A stretch of 64,000 bases of DNA from Bradyrhizobium betae (lineage in GTDB: Bacteria > Pseudomonadota > Alphaproteobacteria > Rhizobiales > Xanthobacteraceae). Where the stretch lies: positions 6,454,501 through 6,518,500 of the forward strand of contig NZ_CP044543.1 in assembly GCF_008932115.1 (NCBI RefSeq), in the 5' to 3' direction. A program made the position numbers and the translations under genes. Shown here piece after piece: positions 48,415 to 57,621 of the stretch (its first letter is position 1; the number at the start of each line of letters is the position of its first letter). The notes beneath the pieces are model-generated. The model made no database searches, was not told where the DNA came from, and saw only the letters and a list, made by a program, of their open reading frames with translations.

Positions 48415-49687
48415 ATGGATGAAACCATGACCGAGACCAAGCCAACCGCACCTTTTGCGCCCTTCGAGTGGATGCTGTCGGCGCGCTATTTGCGGGCGCG
48501 CCGCAAGGAGGGATTCATCTCGGTCATCGCCGGGTTCTCGTTCCTCGGCATCATGCTGGGCGTGGCGACGCTGATCATCGTGATGGCCGTCATGAACGGC
48601 TTCCGCAAGGAGCTGCTCGACAAGATCCTGGGGCTGAACGGCCACATCCTGGTGCAGCCGCTGGAATCACCCCTGACCGACTGGAAGGACGTCGCCGATC
48701 GCCTCAGCCAGGTCGGGGGCATCCGGTTAGCTGCGCCCGTGGTGGACGGCCAGGCGCTGGCGTCCTCGCCGTGGAACGCCTCGGGCGTCCTGGTGCGCGG
48801 CATCCGCTCCGACGACCTCAACAACCTCACCTCGATCGCCAAGAACATCAAGCAGGGCTCGCTCGAAGGCTTCGACGACGGGCAGGGGGTCGCGATCGGC
48901 CGGCGCCTCGCCGACCAGCTGTCGCTGCACGCCGGCGACAGCATCACGCTGGTGGCGCCGAAGGGCGCGGTCACGCCGATGGGCACGACGCCGCGCATCA
49001 AGCCCTACAAGATCGCCGCGGTGTTCGAGATCGGCATGTCCGAATACGACCTCGGCTTCGTGTTCATGCCGCTTGCGGAGGCGCAGGCTTATTTCAACCG
49101 CAGCAACGACGTCACCTCGATCGAGGTGTTCACCACCAATCCCGATCAGATCGTCGCCTTCCGCAAGGCGGTGACGGAGGCCGCGGAGCGCCCGGTGTTC
49201 CTGGTCGACTGGCGGCAGCGCAACTCGACCTTCTTCAACGCGCTGCAGGTCGAGCGCAACGTGATGTTCCTGATCCTGACCATGATCGTGCTGGTCGCGG
49301 CGCTCAACATCGTCTCCGGCCTGATCATGCTGGTAAAGGACAAGGGCAGCGACATCGCGATCCTGCGCACCATGGGCGCCTCGCAGGGCTCGATCATGCG
49401 CATCTTCCTGATCACGGGCGCCTCGATCGGCGTGGTCGGCACGCTGGTCGGTTTCGTCGTCGGCCTCCTGATCTGCCTCAACATCGAATCGATCCGGCAA
49501 TTCCTGTCCTGGCTGACCAGCACCGAGCTGTTCTCGCCGGAGCTCTATTTCCTGTCGAAGCTGCCCGCCGAGATCGACGTCGGTGAGACCACGGCCGTCG
49601 TCATCATGGCGCTGACGCTGTCGTTCCTGGCGACGCTCTACCCGTCGTGGCGCGCCGCGCGCCTCGATCCCGTCGAAGCGCTGCGGT

Positions 49688-49695
<8 letters not shown>
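48415..49695 (+). CDS. lolC: lipoprotein-releasing ABC transporter permease LolC/E
   Basis: The protein releases outer-membrane lipoproteins from the inner membrane to LolA. The 426-residue product has one N-terminal helix ([28 protein letters not shown]), a periplasmic domain of about 200 residues, and three C-terminal helices. The FtsX-type block [20 protein letters not shown] is present. A single LolC/E-type permease with one LolD, probably working as a homodimer, is usual in alphaproteobacteria. The stop overlaps the lolD start. ATG 48427 ([10 protein letters not shown]) is an alternative start. Confidence 0.93.
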
Positions 49696-50407
<712 letters not shown>

Positions 50408-50437
50408 CAAGAACGCGAAAACAACCCCATGCACAGT

Positions 50438-50455
50438 AGCCGGCCCTGGCCGGCT
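50438..50455. terminator. hairpin after lolD, possible terminator
   Basis: AGCCGGCC-CT-GGCCGGCT is a perfect 8-bp stem, 31 bases after the lolD stop. It has no T-run, so it is only a possible terminator or mRNA 3'-end hairpin between the convergent lolD and dehydrogenase genes. Confidence 0.4.
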
Positions 50456-50536
50456 TCGAGCGGGGTGACGCTGTCCAGTCCTTTGACATGGCAGGCCCAC
50501 CCGCCGCGACGGCGCATCGCCGCGGCGGGCCGGCAC

Positions 50537-51616
50537 CTACGGCCTGATCACCGTCATTCTGAACGGACCGGCATTGGCCGCCGCATGCGCGACCGCCTCG
50601 TTGGCGTGGTCGAGGTCGAACTCGGTCGCCTCGGTGTGATCCAGCCGCAGCAGGCCCGAACGCACCAGCGCGATCAGGCGCGTCGCCGCATCCGGCGGAT
50701 ACATCCAGACGCCGTGGATCGTGATGCAGTCGCGCATGATCCAGTTGTAGGGCAGCTCGAGGCCGGGGCCGCCGAGCATGCCGACACCGCCCATCAGCAC
50801 GACGCGTCCGTAGGGGCGGACCGTCATGAGGGCCGCGCGCACGACGTTCGGGCTCACCGAGGGCGGCATGATGTCGAACACGCAATCGATCGGCCCGGGG
50901 GAGGCGCGCTTCATCCGCTCGCGGTCCTCGTCCTCATTGCCGGTTAGCTTGACCGGCCTCACGCGATCGCCGAAGCGGCGGACGAGGTCGGCCAAAATCG
51001 TCTCGTTGCGGCCGGGGGCCACCACGCAGACCGCCCCCATGGCGAGCGCGACCGCCACGGCCGCGCTGCCGAAATTGCCGGTGGCGCCGCTCACCAGCAC
51101 GATCTCGCCGGGCTGCAGCCTGGCCGCGAGGAAGCCGCCATAGGCCACCAGCATGGTCCCGATCCCGCACCATTGCGTGGCCTCGGCCGACGTGATCTCG
51201 CCAAGGCGTTTGACGTTCTCGGTCGGCACCATGATCTGCTGGGCGAACGAGCCGTGCCGGAAATGCTTTTGCAGCTTCATCCCGCCTTCGCCGCGCGCGC
51301 TCCAGCCCTGCAGCGTGATGTCGGGCGCCTGCACGTTGTCGCGCGAGCGAACCGTCGGATCGCACAGCACCCAGTCGCCGACCGCAAGATGGGTCGCGTC
51401 GGGGCCGATCTGCCTGACGCGGCCAATGCCGCCCGAGCCGGGGATGACGGGCAGGTCGAGCAGGTATTTGCGCTCGCCACTGAACACTTCGTTGGCATAG
51501 GACAGCACGCGCGTGGCGACCACGTCGACGACGACCTCGCCGGTGCCGATGGTCGGTTCGGGAACGTCCTCGATGACGAGCGGCGATCCAAAGGATTTGA
51601 GTACGGCAGCTTTCAT
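50537..51616 (-). CDS. alcohol dehydrogenase/quinone oxidoreductase-like protein (MDR superfamily)
   Basis: The 359-residue protein is a medium-chain dehydrogenase/reductase. The N-terminal GroES-like domain starts MKAAVLKSFGSPLVIEDVPEP. The Rossmann part has VLVSGATGNFGSAAVAVALAMGA as nucleotide loop. The usual GHE zinc motif is replaced by IPGSGGIGRV and there is no structural four-Cys lobe, so it is probably a zinc-independent NADPH oxidoreductase. It is transcribed away from the MmyB-type regulator gene, which may control it. The substrate is unknown. Confidence 0.8.
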   Translation of the reverse strand: MKAAVLKSFGSPLVIEDVPEPTIGTGEVVVDVVATRVLSYANEVFSGERKYLLDLPVIPGSGGIGRVRQIGPDATHLAVGDWVLCDPTVRSRDNVQAPDITLQGWSARGEGGMKLQKHFRHGSFAQQIMVPTENVKRLGEITSAEATQWCGIGTMLVAYGGFLAARLQPGEIVLVSGATGNFGSAAVAVALAMGAVCVVAPGRNETILADLVRRFGDRVRPVKLTGNEDEDRERMKRASPGPIDCVFDIMPPSVSPNVVRAALMTVRPYGRVVLMGGVGMLGGPGLELPYNWIMRDCITIHGVWMYPPDAATRLIALVRSGLLRLDHTEATEFDLDHANEAVAHAAANAGPFRMTVIRP

Positions 51617-51724
51617 GATCTCACCTCAAGGTCGGGTGTGGCGGATATGCGCCATCCTTGCAGGACCAAGAAGGCCTGGTATTATCCTAGTATCCCTTGG
51701 GCCCTCCATCGCGGGAGCGACATC
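51617..51724. promoter_or_regulatory. divergent promoter region between the oxidoreductase and its probable regulator
   Basis: This 108-base region contains GGTATTATCCTAGTATCCC (51678-51696), an imperfect AT-rich dyad (TATTATCCTAGTA). It is a plausible operator and -10 area for one or both genes. Binding by the adjacent regulator is inferred only. Confidence 0.35.
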
Positions 51725-52498
51725 ATGGCCGACCCACGCCGCGTCGAATTCGGCGACTTCCTGCGGTCCCGCCGCGAAAAGCTGACGCCGAAGACGGTCG
51801 GGCTGCCCGCGGGCAGCCGGCGCCGCACCGCGGGACTGCGCCGCGAGGAGGTTGCCCAGCTCGCCGGCATCGGCGTCGACTGGTACATCCGGCTCGAGCA
51901 GGGCCGCACCGTCAGCCCCTCCGTCACCACCGTCGACGCGCTGGCCCGCGCGCTGCGGCTCAGCAAGACCGAGCACGCGCATCTGAAGGCGCTGGCCCGC
52001 GACGGCGACAAGCGCGCCTTCACGCGCGAGATCGTGCCGCCGCCGATCCAGCGGCTGGTCGAGAGCCTGCCGCATCCGGCCTACATCACCGGGCGGCGCT
52101 GGGACGTGCTGGCCTGGAACGAGGCTGCCGAGAAGGTCTTCGCGTTCGGGCGCCTGCCGGAGCAGGACCGCAACACGATGCTGCTGATGATGACCAACAA
52201 GCAGACGCGCAAGGCCTACGGCACCGGCTGGGCGGAGGTCGCCAAGCGCATGGTCGCGATGTTCCGCGCCACCCACGACGTCTGGGCCGGCGATCCCGCG
52301 TTTGCGGAGTTGCTGACGCGGCTGCGGCAGGGCAGCCCGGAATTCGTCAAATGGTGGGAAGCCCACGAGATCCGCAGCACCGCGTCCGGCCTGAAGACGA
52401 TGTCGCATCCGACCCTCGGCGTGCTGCATTTCGAGCACACCAGCTTTCAGGCCAACGACGATCCCGCGCTGAAGCTGGTGATTTATACGCCGGTGTGA
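51725..52498 (+). CDS. helix-turn-helix transcriptional regulator, MmyB type
   Basis: The 257-residue protein has an N-terminal XRE-type HTH (RTAGLRREEVAQLAGIGVDWYIRLEQGR, about residues 34-61) and the MmyB-like ligand-binding domain (HPAYITGRRWDVLAWNEAAE, then FRATHDVWAGDPAF and HPTLGVLHFEHTSF). In Streptomyces this PAS-like domain is thought to bind fatty-acid-type ligands. Many proteobacterial members repress a divergently coded oxidoreductase, as the layout here suggests. The open frame upstream of ATG 51725 is a shadow. Confidence 0.88.
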   Translation: MADPRRVEFGDFLRSRREKLTPKTVGLPAGSRRRTAGLRREEVAQLAGIGVDWYIRLEQGRTVSPSVTTVDALARALRLSKTEHAHLKALARDGDKRAFTREIVPPPIQRLVESLPHPAYITGRRWDVLAWNEAAEKVFAFGRLPEQDRNTMLLMMTNKQTRKAYGTGWAEVAKRMVAMFRATHDVWAGDPAFAELLTRLRQGSPEFVKWWEAHEIRSTASGLKTMSHPTLGVLHFEHTSFQANDDPALKLVIYTPV

Positions 52499-52640
52499 GA
52501 TGTCGCCTCGCCCGTGGTTTCGCTTTGGCTGACACGACGCTGGCATGACGACAATTCTGCGTGTGCTGTACGCGCGATACTCTTGTAAATTGAGAGCAAG
52601 CGGGTAGGCTGCGTTGGCCCTGTATTGCGAGGACGTCGTC

Positions 52641-53153
52641 ATGAGGTCTTTGTCTCGCTTGGCTGTTGCCTGCTCCTATGTTGCGCTGTTGACGTGCGGC
52701 CCAGGTGGCATAACCGTCTCGCAAGCTATGACGCCCGCGACCAGTTCTCCCACGACGCTTCCCAGCGTCACGGTCGATGCACCAAGCCAGACTCCGAGGC
52801 GCAGTAAGCCGATCCGGCACCCAGCTGTTGCCCGCGGGGCCGTGCAGCGCCAGTCATCGCCGACCACTGAGACGTCGCTGAGCGCAACATTGGCGGCGCC
52901 GACGTCGGTCATGACCAAGCTTGCAAAGCTCGAAAGCATCTCCGGCAGTTGCGTCGACGGTTGCCAGACGAGCTTCAGGACCGGCAATGCGCCGTGGCGC
53001 GGATGCTCGGCGTCCGGTTGGCCGGCGCTGTCGACAACGTGCCGGAACATCTACCATTTCAAGACCTATGCCGAATGCACGGGCACCGGATTGTTGCTGG
53101 GCTGGCAAAGCCGAGAACTCACCTGGTACTGCAGCAGCCTGGCCCTGAAGTAA
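52641..53153 (+). CDS. secreted Cys-rich protein of unknown function
   Basis: The 170-residue product has a signal peptide (MRSLSRLAVACSYVALLTCG, cleavage near SQA). A Ser/Thr/Pro-rich low-complexity stretch of about 70 residues follows, then a compact C-terminal domain with seven cysteines (SCVDGCQTSF, RGCSASG, TTCRNIYHF, ECTGTG, WYCSSL), probably disulfide-linked. The linker starts LPSVTVDAPSQTPRR, closely like the TonB-box region of the copper receptor (LPAVTIEAPQAARPK). I do not recognise a family. The upstream frame begins at a TTG (52614), but ATG 52641 gives the signal peptide. Confidence 0.65.
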   Translation: MRSLSRLAVACSYVALLTCGPGGITVSQAMTPATSSPTTLPSVTVDAPSQTPRRSKPIRHPAVARGAVQRQSSPTTETSLSATLAAPTSVMTKLAKLESISGSCVDGCQTSFRTGNAPWRGCSASGWPALSTTCRNIYHFKTYAECTGTGLLLGWQSRELTWYCSSLALK

Positions 53154-53156
53154 TCC

Positions 53157-53310
53157 GTGACCCAACTCGCGATTCTCGATGGCTATGTCAGCCAGAGCGT
53201 GTTCACCGATCCCGGTCGCTACACTGATTTGATCGGTGCCTTGCCGCCGGATATTCCAGTTCTGTGCCGCACTCTACACGGCCTCCTGATCCATGAGGCC
53301 TGGATCGAGA
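53157..53310 (+). pseudogene. 5' remnant of a transglutaminase-like gene
   Basis: GTG 53157 opens MTQLAILDGYVSQSVFTDPG and continues RYTDLIGALPPDIPVLCRTLHGLLIHEAW (as two stretches). This resembles the N-terminus of a family of transglutaminase-like proteins found in Bradyrhizobium (from memory). After about residue 50 the frame runs as a shadow of the oppositely coded GNAT gene, so the rest of the gene is missing. The end position is approximate. Confidence 0.5.
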
Positions 53311-53381
53311 GGGAGGGATCCTCGGGCCTGAAGACCATGGGCGCGTCCTCACGAATTCGTCGAGGCGGCGAGTTACTGCCG

Positions 53382-53897
53382 TCAACCTCGATCGATCATC
53401 CAGCGGTTGACCGCCTGGTGGAAGTTGAGAGGGCCCGGCACGGTCATGTGCGTCTTGACGTAGGTGAAACCCGCCTTTTGAAGGGTGCGGTTCGGAGCCA
53501 CGTTGAACGCATTGGGCTCACAGAAGAGTTGCTTCAACTCCAGCGCCTGGAAATAGAGGTCGACTGTCTTTCGGACGCACTCCACGCCGATCCCCCGCTT
53601 GCGCAGCGAGGGATCCGTGATGTGCAGATGCATGTTGGCGTGCTGGCCAAAGCGGATCTTGTCGGCGGTCGAAAACCCCAGGAACTTGTCGTCGGAGAGC
53701 CAGCTTACCAGAAAGCCGCCTCGTTGCTCGACAGGCCGGTCGAACATTTGCTCGTAAAGTCGCTGCCATTGTGATGCCGGTGGCAATCGTGTTGGGTCGA
53801 CCCCGAGCATTTCGAGGTGCTCCGGCGTCGCCGCGTGGAAATACTCGATGATCAGCGCAGTTTCCTGCAGAGTCATCGGTCGAACAGCAATGGCCAT
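53382..53897 (-). CDS. GNAT-family N-acetyltransferase
   Basis: The 171-residue protein (start MAIAVRPMTLQETALIIEYF) has the GNAT fold. Acceptor-side strands are followed by HLHITDPSLRKRGIGVECVRKTV, in which the R-K-R-G-I-G block is the acetyl-CoA pyrophosphate loop, and by FCEPNAFNVAPNRTLQKAGF, motif B. An ATG 14 codons earlier (53939) is in frame; the shorter start is preferred because the family begins here. The substrate is unknown; similar proteins include amino-sugar and ribosomal-protein acetylases. Confidence 0.8.
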   Translation of the reverse strand: MAIAVRPMTLQETALIIEYFHAATPEHLEMLGVDPTRLPPASQWQRLYEQMFDRPVEQRGGFLVSWLSDDKFLGFSTADKIRFGQHANMHLHITDPSLRKRGIGVECVRKTVDLYFQALELKQLFCEPNAFNVAPNRTLQKAGFTYVKTHMTVPGPLNFHQAVNRWMIDRG

Positions 53898-54011
53898 CGG
53901 GCAACCCCTGCGATCGGCGGGCGCTTCGGAAACAGCCATCTGAAAATAGAGAAATTACGGCCGCCGAGCAATTGGCGAACTAATCCAGAGCCGGGGAGCG
54001 TCCGAGGCTGA

Positions 54012-55202
54012 TCACCGCGTCAGCTTGAAGATGCTGACGTCGATGGCGCTGTGTCGAAACCCGGTTTCGCAATAGGCCAGATAGTATTCCCACATCCGGC
54101 GAAACCTCGTGTCGAAGCCGAGGGATTCGATTTCAGGCCACGCTCCCAGGAAGCGATCGCGCCAGTCGCGAAGAGTGCGGGCATAGCTCAGACCGAAGGA
54201 TTCCCGATCCGTCACCGTGAGCATGGCGTTGGCGGCATGTTCCTCCACGATCTCGGCGGTCGGTAGCATGCCGCCCGGGAAGATGTGGCGTTGAATGAAA
54301 TCCGGACACGCGCGATAGGCATCGAAGCGCGACGGCGCGATGGTGATGATCTGCAGCACGGCAACCCCGCCTTTGACGAGGCTCGACCGCAGCTTTTCGA
54401 AATAGAGCGGCCAGTAGCGTTCGCCGACAGCCTCGAACATCTCGATCGAGACGATGCGATCGAAACGTCCGACGATGTCGCGATAGTCCTGGAAGAGAAA
54501 GGCGGCCTTGCCGGCCTCGATTTCCGCCGCCAGGCGCTTGCGCGCATAGTCCAGCTGCGACCTCGAAAGGGTAACGCCGGTGACCGCGGCGTCGTAGCCG
54601 CGAATGAGATGCTCGGCCAGCGATCCCCACCCGCAGCCGATCTCGAGAACCCGTTCGCCTCCCTTGAGACCGAGATAGCGGGAAACCCGTTCGAGCTTGT
54701 TTCGCTGCGCGGCTTCCAGCGAAAGCTCCGCGTCATAGATCGCCGAGGAATAGTTCATGCCCTGATCGAGCCAATGGCGGTAGAACTCGTTGCCAAGGTC
54801 ATAGTGGGCCGCGATGTTCTTCTTGCTGCCGGTCCTGGTGTTTTCGTTGGCGCGGTGCCGGAGCCAATCGAGCAAGCGAGCCGGGCGAGAACTGGCGACG
54901 CCGGCAAAGGCCGTCTCGTTTCGAATGAGGAAGTCCAGCACGCCGACAAGGTTGTTGGTCGACCAGTCACCCGCAATATAGCCATCAGAGAAGCCGGCCT
55001 CGCCTGACAGCCAGATGCGCCGCAGGGCGCGCCAGCGATGCACCGTGATGGTGACGTCGCTGCCCAAATCCCGTCTGCCCAAATCGAGATGCTGGCCATT
55101 CGGCAGAGCAAGCCGCAAATGGCCCGACTGAACCCGTGGGAGCAGCCGTTCAAACATCCGGGTTGCGAGCCGCGAGGGCCCGGAGGCGACGTCGGAGGAC
55201 AT
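54012..55202 (-). CDS. CFA-synthase-like SAM-dependent fatty-acid methyltransferase
   Basis: The 396-residue protein acts on acyl chains of membrane phospholipids. It has an N-terminal lipid-binding-type domain (residues 1-110, with FSDGYIAGDW), the AAHYDLGNEFYRHWLDQGMNYSS block at about 131-153, the SAM loop LEIGCGWGS (186-194) and a C-terminal YYLAYCETGF. At the place where E. coli Cfa has a bicarbonate-binding His (LLHTIG), this protein has Gln (LQIITI, Q284). That is typical of the UfaA/UfaM branch, which methylates without closing a cyclopropane ring (from memory, inference). ATG 55202 is the start; the frame extends further as a shadow of the next gene. It is the last gene of the minus-strand lipid unit. 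Confidence 0.88.
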   Translation of the reverse strand: MSSDVASGPSRLATRMFERLLPRVQSGHLRLALPNGQHLDLGRRDLGSDVTITVHRWRALRRIWLSGEAGFSDGYIAGDWSTNNLVGVLDFLIRNETAFAGVASSRPARLLDWLRHRANENTRTGSKKNIAAHYDLGNEFYRHWLDQGMNYSSAIYDAELSLEAAQRNKLERVSRYLGLKGGERVLEIGCGWGSLAEHLIRGYDAAVTGVTLSRSQLDYARKRLAAEIEAGKAAFLFQDYRDIVGRFDRIVSIEMFEAVGERYWPLYFEKLRSSLVKGGVAVLQIITIAPSRFDAYRACPDFIQRHIFPGGMLPTAEIVEEHAANAMLTVTDRESFGLSYARTLRDWRDRFLGAWPEIESLGFDTRFRRMWEYYLAYCETGFRHSAIDVSIFKLTR

Positions 55203-55219
55203 CAAGGAGGAATCGGACC

Positions 55220-56020
55220 TCAAGGCTGTATACCTCGACTGTTGACGGTTTCTGCCGCGCCGTGCGCGGCCTGCGGGCGCGGCTGGAAGCGAAAGCCCTT
55301 CAGCACCATCCGCAACGCATGCCAATGGATGCCCGCGATGACCTTCAAGGTCAGTAACGGGTGGCTGGCAAACGCCTTGATCAGGGTGCCGTCGGTCAAT
55401 TCCCGACGGGCTCCGGACAGCGATGCGGCGATGATGGTCTTGTCGTTCTCCTTGCCGTGGATGGACACCTCCACCTGCGCGGCCGGAGGCCGGACACGAA
55501 ATCCGTAGGACATGTCCATGCCGAGAAACGGCGAGACGTAAAACCCCTTGGGGCAATGCTGCTCGACGATCTCCGACGCGGCGCCTTGGACATTGCCCTG
55601 AACAGGCATCACATAGCTGTGCCGCTCGCCGAACGTATTGTGGACCTCGTAGATGATTGCCTCGAGCGGGCCGTCTTGCCTGATGCAAAAATAGACGCTC
55701 AGCGGATTGAAGCCATAGCCGAGGATGCGGGGCATGCAGAGCAGCTTGATGGTCAGCTGGTCTGCCTGGCATCCGGCCTGTCGCAGGAGGGCGCGAACTT
55801 GCTTTGGAAGCGGCAGGTCACCGCCATCGCCATGGTCGGAATCGTGGAAGCTGGCGAGATTGAACCGGTTCCGGGAAAAGAAGGTCAGCTTTTTCGAAAG
55901 GCTGTCTATCTCGCTCAGATCGAGCAGCATCCAGAACGCCCGGTAGCGCAGACGGTGCGCCCGGGGCAGAAAGCGGCGGTGAACAACCTGACCAGTATAT
56001 AGGCACGAAGAAGACGTCAT
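55220..56020 (-). CDS. DUF1365 family protein
   Basis: The 266-residue protein carries DUF1365 landmarks: SCLYTGQVVHRRFLPRAHRLRY at the N-terminus, LGYGFNPLSVYFCI, EVHNTFGERHSYVMP and KGFYVSPFLGMDMSYGFRV. The family occurs nearly always beside a flavin amine-oxidase-like protein and a CFA-type methyltransferase, as here. Its biochemical role is unknown. It starts 4 bases inside the end of the oxidoreductase gene, and the methyltransferase start follows its stop by 17 bases, so the three form one operon. Confidence 0.9.
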   Translation of the reverse strand: MTSSSCLYTGQVVHRRFLPRAHRLRYRAFWMLLDLSEIDSLSKKLTFFSRNRFNLASFHDSDHGDGGDLPLPKQVRALLRQAGCQADQLTIKLLCMPRILGYGFNPLSVYFCIRQDGPLEAIIYEVHNTFGERHSYVMPVQGNVQGAASEIVEQHCPKGFYVSPFLGMDMSYGFRVRPPAAQVEVSIHGKENDKTIIAASLSGARRELTDGTLIKAFASHPLLTLKVIAGIHWHALRMVLKGFRFQPRPQAAHGAAETVNSRGIQP

Positions 56021-57360
56021 GCGGCAAGTCGCCCGCTCTGATGACAGCTCGCATCGTCAATGTAGATACGACCGGACTCGTTTTCAACACGCCATGGCCG
56101 CCTGACGCCGCCGAGTGTTTCGGCAACGGCGAGCCCGGACTGGAGCCCGTCCTCGTGGAAGCCGGCGCCGAAATAGGAGCCGCAGAACCAGATGCGATCC
56201 CGGCCTTGCAGGGACCATAAGCGGCGCTGTGCGCTCATCGCGGCGGCATCGAAGATCGGGTGCTCGTAGCATTCCTCGTGCAAGACTTGCCTGGGCTCGA
56301 CCAGGGGATTGAGCGTCACGAACAAATTCTGCGCGGTCGGCAGGGGCTGCAGCGCGTTCATCCAGTAGGTTACGGTCGGACTGTCCGCGGGGCCTCTGCC
56401 GCCGATATAGTTCCAGCTTGCCCAGGCCGCCTTGCGCTGCGGCATCAGCACGGGATCGCTATGGAGAACGGCGCGGTTCTGGCTGTAGCGGAATGCCCCC
56501 AGCAGGCTCCGCTCCTCTGTGGTGGGCGCATCCAGCAGCGTAAGCGCCTGGTCGGCATGCGCCGCGATCACCACCTCGTCGAAATGGTCCGCATGGCCGC
56601 CGCAATCCCTGACTTCGACGCCCTCCGGGCGCCTTCGGATCGCCGTGACACCCCGGGCAAGGCGGATGCGGTCCCTGAAGCGATGCGTCAACGCATCGAC
56701 GTAAGTCCGGCTGCCGCCGACGACCGTCCGCCATTGCGGCCGGTTGCGCAGGCGCAGCAGGCCATGATTGTCGTGAAAGCGAATGAACGAAGCGGCAGGA
56801 TATTGCAGCATCAGGCTCGGCGACGACGACCAGATCGCGGCCGCCATCGGCAACAGATGGTCGCTGCGGAAGACCTCGCCGTAAGTGCCGGCGTCGAGAT
56901 ATTGCTCCAGGGAGGAGAGGTCGTCGAGGGACGACAAGTCCCGCGGCGCCTCGCGATAGAAGCGCCAGAGATCGCCAAGCATCGACCAGAACCGCGGGCG
57001 GAACACATTGCTGCGTTGGGCGAACAGTCCGTTCAGGCTGCTTCCCGAATATTCCAGCTCGCCTTCTTCGAGGGAGACGGCGAACGACATCTCGGAGGGA
57101 TGCGTCGGCACATCGAGATGGGCGAACAGCGCCGTGAGATTGGGGTAGGTCTTCTCGTTGTAGACAATGAACCCGGTATCGACCGGGACGCTTCCATCTG
57201 GCGTGCTGACCTCGACGGTGTTGGAATGACCGCCGAGCCGACCGTCTTGTTCATAGACCGTCACGTCATGGCTTTGGCTCAGGAGCCACGCCGCGGACAT
57301 TCCGGAGATACCGGTTCCAACGACCGCGATCCGCTTCCGCGGTCCGATTTCACCCTGCAT
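56017..57360 (-). CDS. FAD/NAD(P)-binding amine-oxidase-like protein (UfaD-like)
   Basis: The 447-residue flavoprotein has the dinucleotide fold KRIAVVGTGISGMSAAWLL at residues 9-27, YEQDGRLGGHSNTVEV, and a C-terminal FAD block GRDRIWFCGSYFGAGFHEDG with QSGLAVAE. This is the type associated with cyclopropane and related fatty-acid clusters. In Rhodobacter a relative (RSP1091, UfaD) desaturates methylated fatty acids on the way to furan fatty acids (from memory). ATG 57360 is chosen because it places the fold 9 residues from the start; the frame is open to 57861. The promoter candidate lies 49 bases upstream. Confidence 0.85.
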   Translation of the reverse strand: MQGEIGPRKRIAVVGTGISGMSAAWLLSQSHDVTVYEQDGRLGGHSNTVEVSTPDGSVPVDTGFIVYNEKTYPNLTALFAHLDVPTHPSEMSFAVSLEEGELEYSGSSLNGLFAQRSNVFRPRFWSMLGDLWRFYREAPRDLSSLDDLSSLEQYLDAGTYGEVFRSDHLLPMAAAIWSSSPSLMLQYPAASFIRFHDNHGLLRLRNRPQWRTVVGGSRTYVDALTHRFRDRIRLARGVTAIRRRPEGVEVRDCGGHADHFDEVVIAAHADQALTLLDAPTTEERSLLGAFRYSQNRAVLHSDPVLMPQRKAAWASWNYIGGRGPADSPTVTYWMNALQPLPTAQNLFVTLNPLVEPRQVLHEECYEHPIFDAAAMSAQRRLWSLQGRDRIWFCGSYFGAGFHEDGLQSGLAVAETLGGVRRPWRVENESGRIYIDDASCHQSGRLAA

Positions 57361-57408
57361 CTGCCCCGTCCTCTTGGCTACGTGCGCCGATCTTTGCGTC
57401 CAGAGACA

Positions 57409-57436
57409 GATACGGATGAGAAGCGGCTTTGGATCA
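57409..57436 (-). promoter_or_regulatory. ECF-sigma-like promoter for the oxidoreductase-DUF1365-methyltransferase unit
   Basis: On the minus strand TGATCC (57436-57431), a 16-base spacer and CGTATC (57414-57409) lie 49 bases before ATG 57360. The same pair occurs twice more in the cluster. The form (short -35 with GATC and a CGTA -10) fits an ECF sigma factor rather than sigma-70. Confidence 0.65.
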
Positions 57437-57449
57437 GGTTCGCCCGCGG

Positions 57450-57477
57450 TGATCCAAAGCCGGCCTGGATGCGTATC
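57450..57477 (+). promoter_or_regulatory. ECF-sigma-like promoter for the DUF1295-methyltransferase unit
   Basis: TGATCC (57450-57455), a 16-base spacer and CGTATC (57472-57477) lie on the plus strand, back to back with the minus-strand copy. The first 13 bases TGATCCAAAGCCG are identical in both, making an inverted repeat of 13 bases around a 13-base centre. The leader to ATG 57622 would be about 140 bases. Confidence 0.6.
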
Positions 57478-57621
57478 GGCGTGTATGCAAACCACCAGAG
57501 CAGCGGCCAGGCCAAGGTACGACAAGCGACCGCCGGGACCAAGGGGAAGGGCGCCGACGACGGACAGTCGGCCGGACGCCATGATGGCCCGGGACCACTC
57601 GCCATTCGCCAGGGGGCCTGA

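Noticed and set aside
53310..53774. Continuation of the plus-strand frame from 53157
   Set aside because: The residues after about 53310 mirror the minus-strand GNAT gene, which has clear acetyltransferase motifs.
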